A DNA stretch of 13,010 nt from an uncultured Clostridia bacterium (lineage in GTDB: Bacteria > Bacillota > Clostridia > Christensenellales > CAG-917), in assembly GCA_947589635.1 (NCBI GenBank), contig CANQCC010000032.1:1-13010 (forward strand), given 5' to 3'. Shown here piece after piece: positions 12,377-13,010 of the stretch (positions are counted from its first letter, which is position 1; each line of letters begins with the position of its first letter). Both the position numbers and the translations under genes were made by a program. The notes under the pieces were generated by a model. That model made no database searches, was not told the DNA's origin, and saw only the letters and a program-made list of their open reading frames with translations.

Positions 12377-13010
12377 TCAATCGAAGCCGCGCAGTTCTAC
12401 CTGCCGCACCTTGCCGTCGAACAGCTTGAGGAAATCTTCCGCTTCCGCCTTAGAGACCGCCGTGTAACCGTGGGATATGCACCCCTCGCTGTCCACATAG
12501 TGCTGAAGGACGTACTTTTTTGCGCCATTTATCCAGTCTGCGATCTCCGCCATATCTTCGGCGGAGTGGAACTCCTTGATGACGGTGGTGCGAAATTCAT
12601 AATCTTTCGCCTCGCGCATGATGAGGGAAATGCTCTCGTTTATCGCGTCCATATCCACGCGCTCAAGCCCGCAGGTCATGGGATATTTTGACGGACTGTT
12701 TTTTATGTCCATCGCCATATAGTCCACAAGCCCCTCTTTAAGCAGCTCCTTCAGAACGCGGGGGCGCAGGCCGTTGCTGTCCACCTTGGTCGTATACCCA
12801 AGCGCCTTGACCTTGGCAAGGAAGTCCGCAAGGTCGGGCTGAAGCGTGCTTTCGCCGCCCGTTACGCACACCGCGTCCACAAGCCCCTTGCGCTTTGCAA
12901 GGTAGTCGAAAACTTCCTCTTCGTCAATAAGCTGAGAGGCGACGTCGCCGATCACAAGCGCGCCGTTGTGACAAAAAGGACAGCGAAGATTGCAGCCGCC
13001 CGTAAAGACC
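12377..13010 (-). CDS. nrdG: Radical SAM activase, NrdG-like (5' end outside the window)
   Basis: The 210 visible residues continue beyond the window's right edge. The radical SAM cluster motif is present as CNLRCPFC (cysteine codons at 12994-12992, 12982-12980 and 12973-12971), followed by CHNGALVIGD. The SAM-binding GGE motif is at 12859-12851, in the form GGESTLQPDL where the family commonly has GGEPTLQ. The sequence KVDSNGLRPRVLKELLKEGLVDYMAMDIKNSPSKY is typical of the anaerobic ribonucleotide reductase activating protein group (NrdG2 type), which places a glycyl radical on class III ribonucleotide reductase. The GTG at 12955 is not the real start, because the frame with the cysteine motif extends upstream. 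The substrate NrdD is not in the window, so other glycyl-radical partners are possible. It leads the operon with the kinase and CHR genes. Confidence 0.85.
   Translation of the reverse strand, partial: VFTGGCNLRCPFCHNGALVIGDVASQLIDEEEVFDYLAKRKGLVDAVCVTGGESTLQPDLADFLAKVKALGYTTKVDSNGLRPRVLKELLKEGLVDYMAMDIKNSPSKYPMTCGLERVDMDAINESISLIMREAKDYEFRTTVIKEFHSAEDMAEIADWINGAKKYVLQHYVDSEGCISHGYTAVSKAEAEDFLKLFDGKVRQVELRGFD

Overview
The window looks like a chromosomal segment of an anaerobic, low-to-moderate GC Gram-positive bacterium, most likely an uncultured gut-type member of the Clostridia (Bacillota). This is inferred from protein style, intrinsic terminators with U-tracts, strong GGAG-type ribosome binding sites, the glycogen genes and an oxygen-sensitive radical SAM activase. 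No rRNA or other marker gene is present, so the taxonomy is tentative.

Layout. Positions 1-1020 hold no convincing gene. They are a mosaic of imperfect inverted and direct repeats, many forming hairpins. An 84-bp module occurs in opposite orientations at 177-260 and 729-812 with 3 mismatches. A GC-rich hairpin module occurs in opposite orientations at 133-171 and 503-543, and its stem differs between copies while staying paired. Positions 1020-7158 (+ strand) form a glycogen/alpha-glucan block. It holds glgA (glycogen synthase, with promoter candidate, leader hairpin and terminator), then glgP (glycogen/maltodextrin phosphorylase, with its own near-consensus promoter and a 24-bp perfect palindrome), then a cytoplasmic GH13 alpha-glucanase 37 bp downstream of glgP. 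A terminator hairpin at 7251-7277 separates these from the convergent minus-strand gene for a 739-residue major-facilitator transporter. That protein resembles sugar symporters and has two large insertions. Its promoter and a palindromic operator candidate lie at 9539-9590.

Positions 9516-9844 are AT-rich intergenic DNA with 21-bp-spaced repeats and two doubtful micro-ORFs. Positions 9845-13010 (- strand) are a tight operon: nrdG-like radical SAM activase (5' end beyond the window), a PfkB-family fructokinase-like kinase, and two half-size chromate transporter (CHR) proteins. The junctions are a 5-bp gap and two ATGA overlaps. The first CHR protein carries a long hydrophilic C-terminal tail ending in 15-residue repeats.

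How the genes fit together. GlgA stores glucose as alpha-1,4-glucan, while GlgP and the GH13 enzyme release glucose-1-phosphate and short dextrins. The MFS protein may import an alpha-glucoside, and the PfkB kinase may phosphorylate a free sugar. Separate promoters for glgA and for glgP plus the hydrolase suggest that synthesis and breakdown are controlled independently. No glgC, glgD or glgB is in the window. I see no clearly novel multi-gene system. The most interesting items are the repeat mosaic, the regulatory palindromes, the transporter insertions and the repeat-bearing CHR protein.
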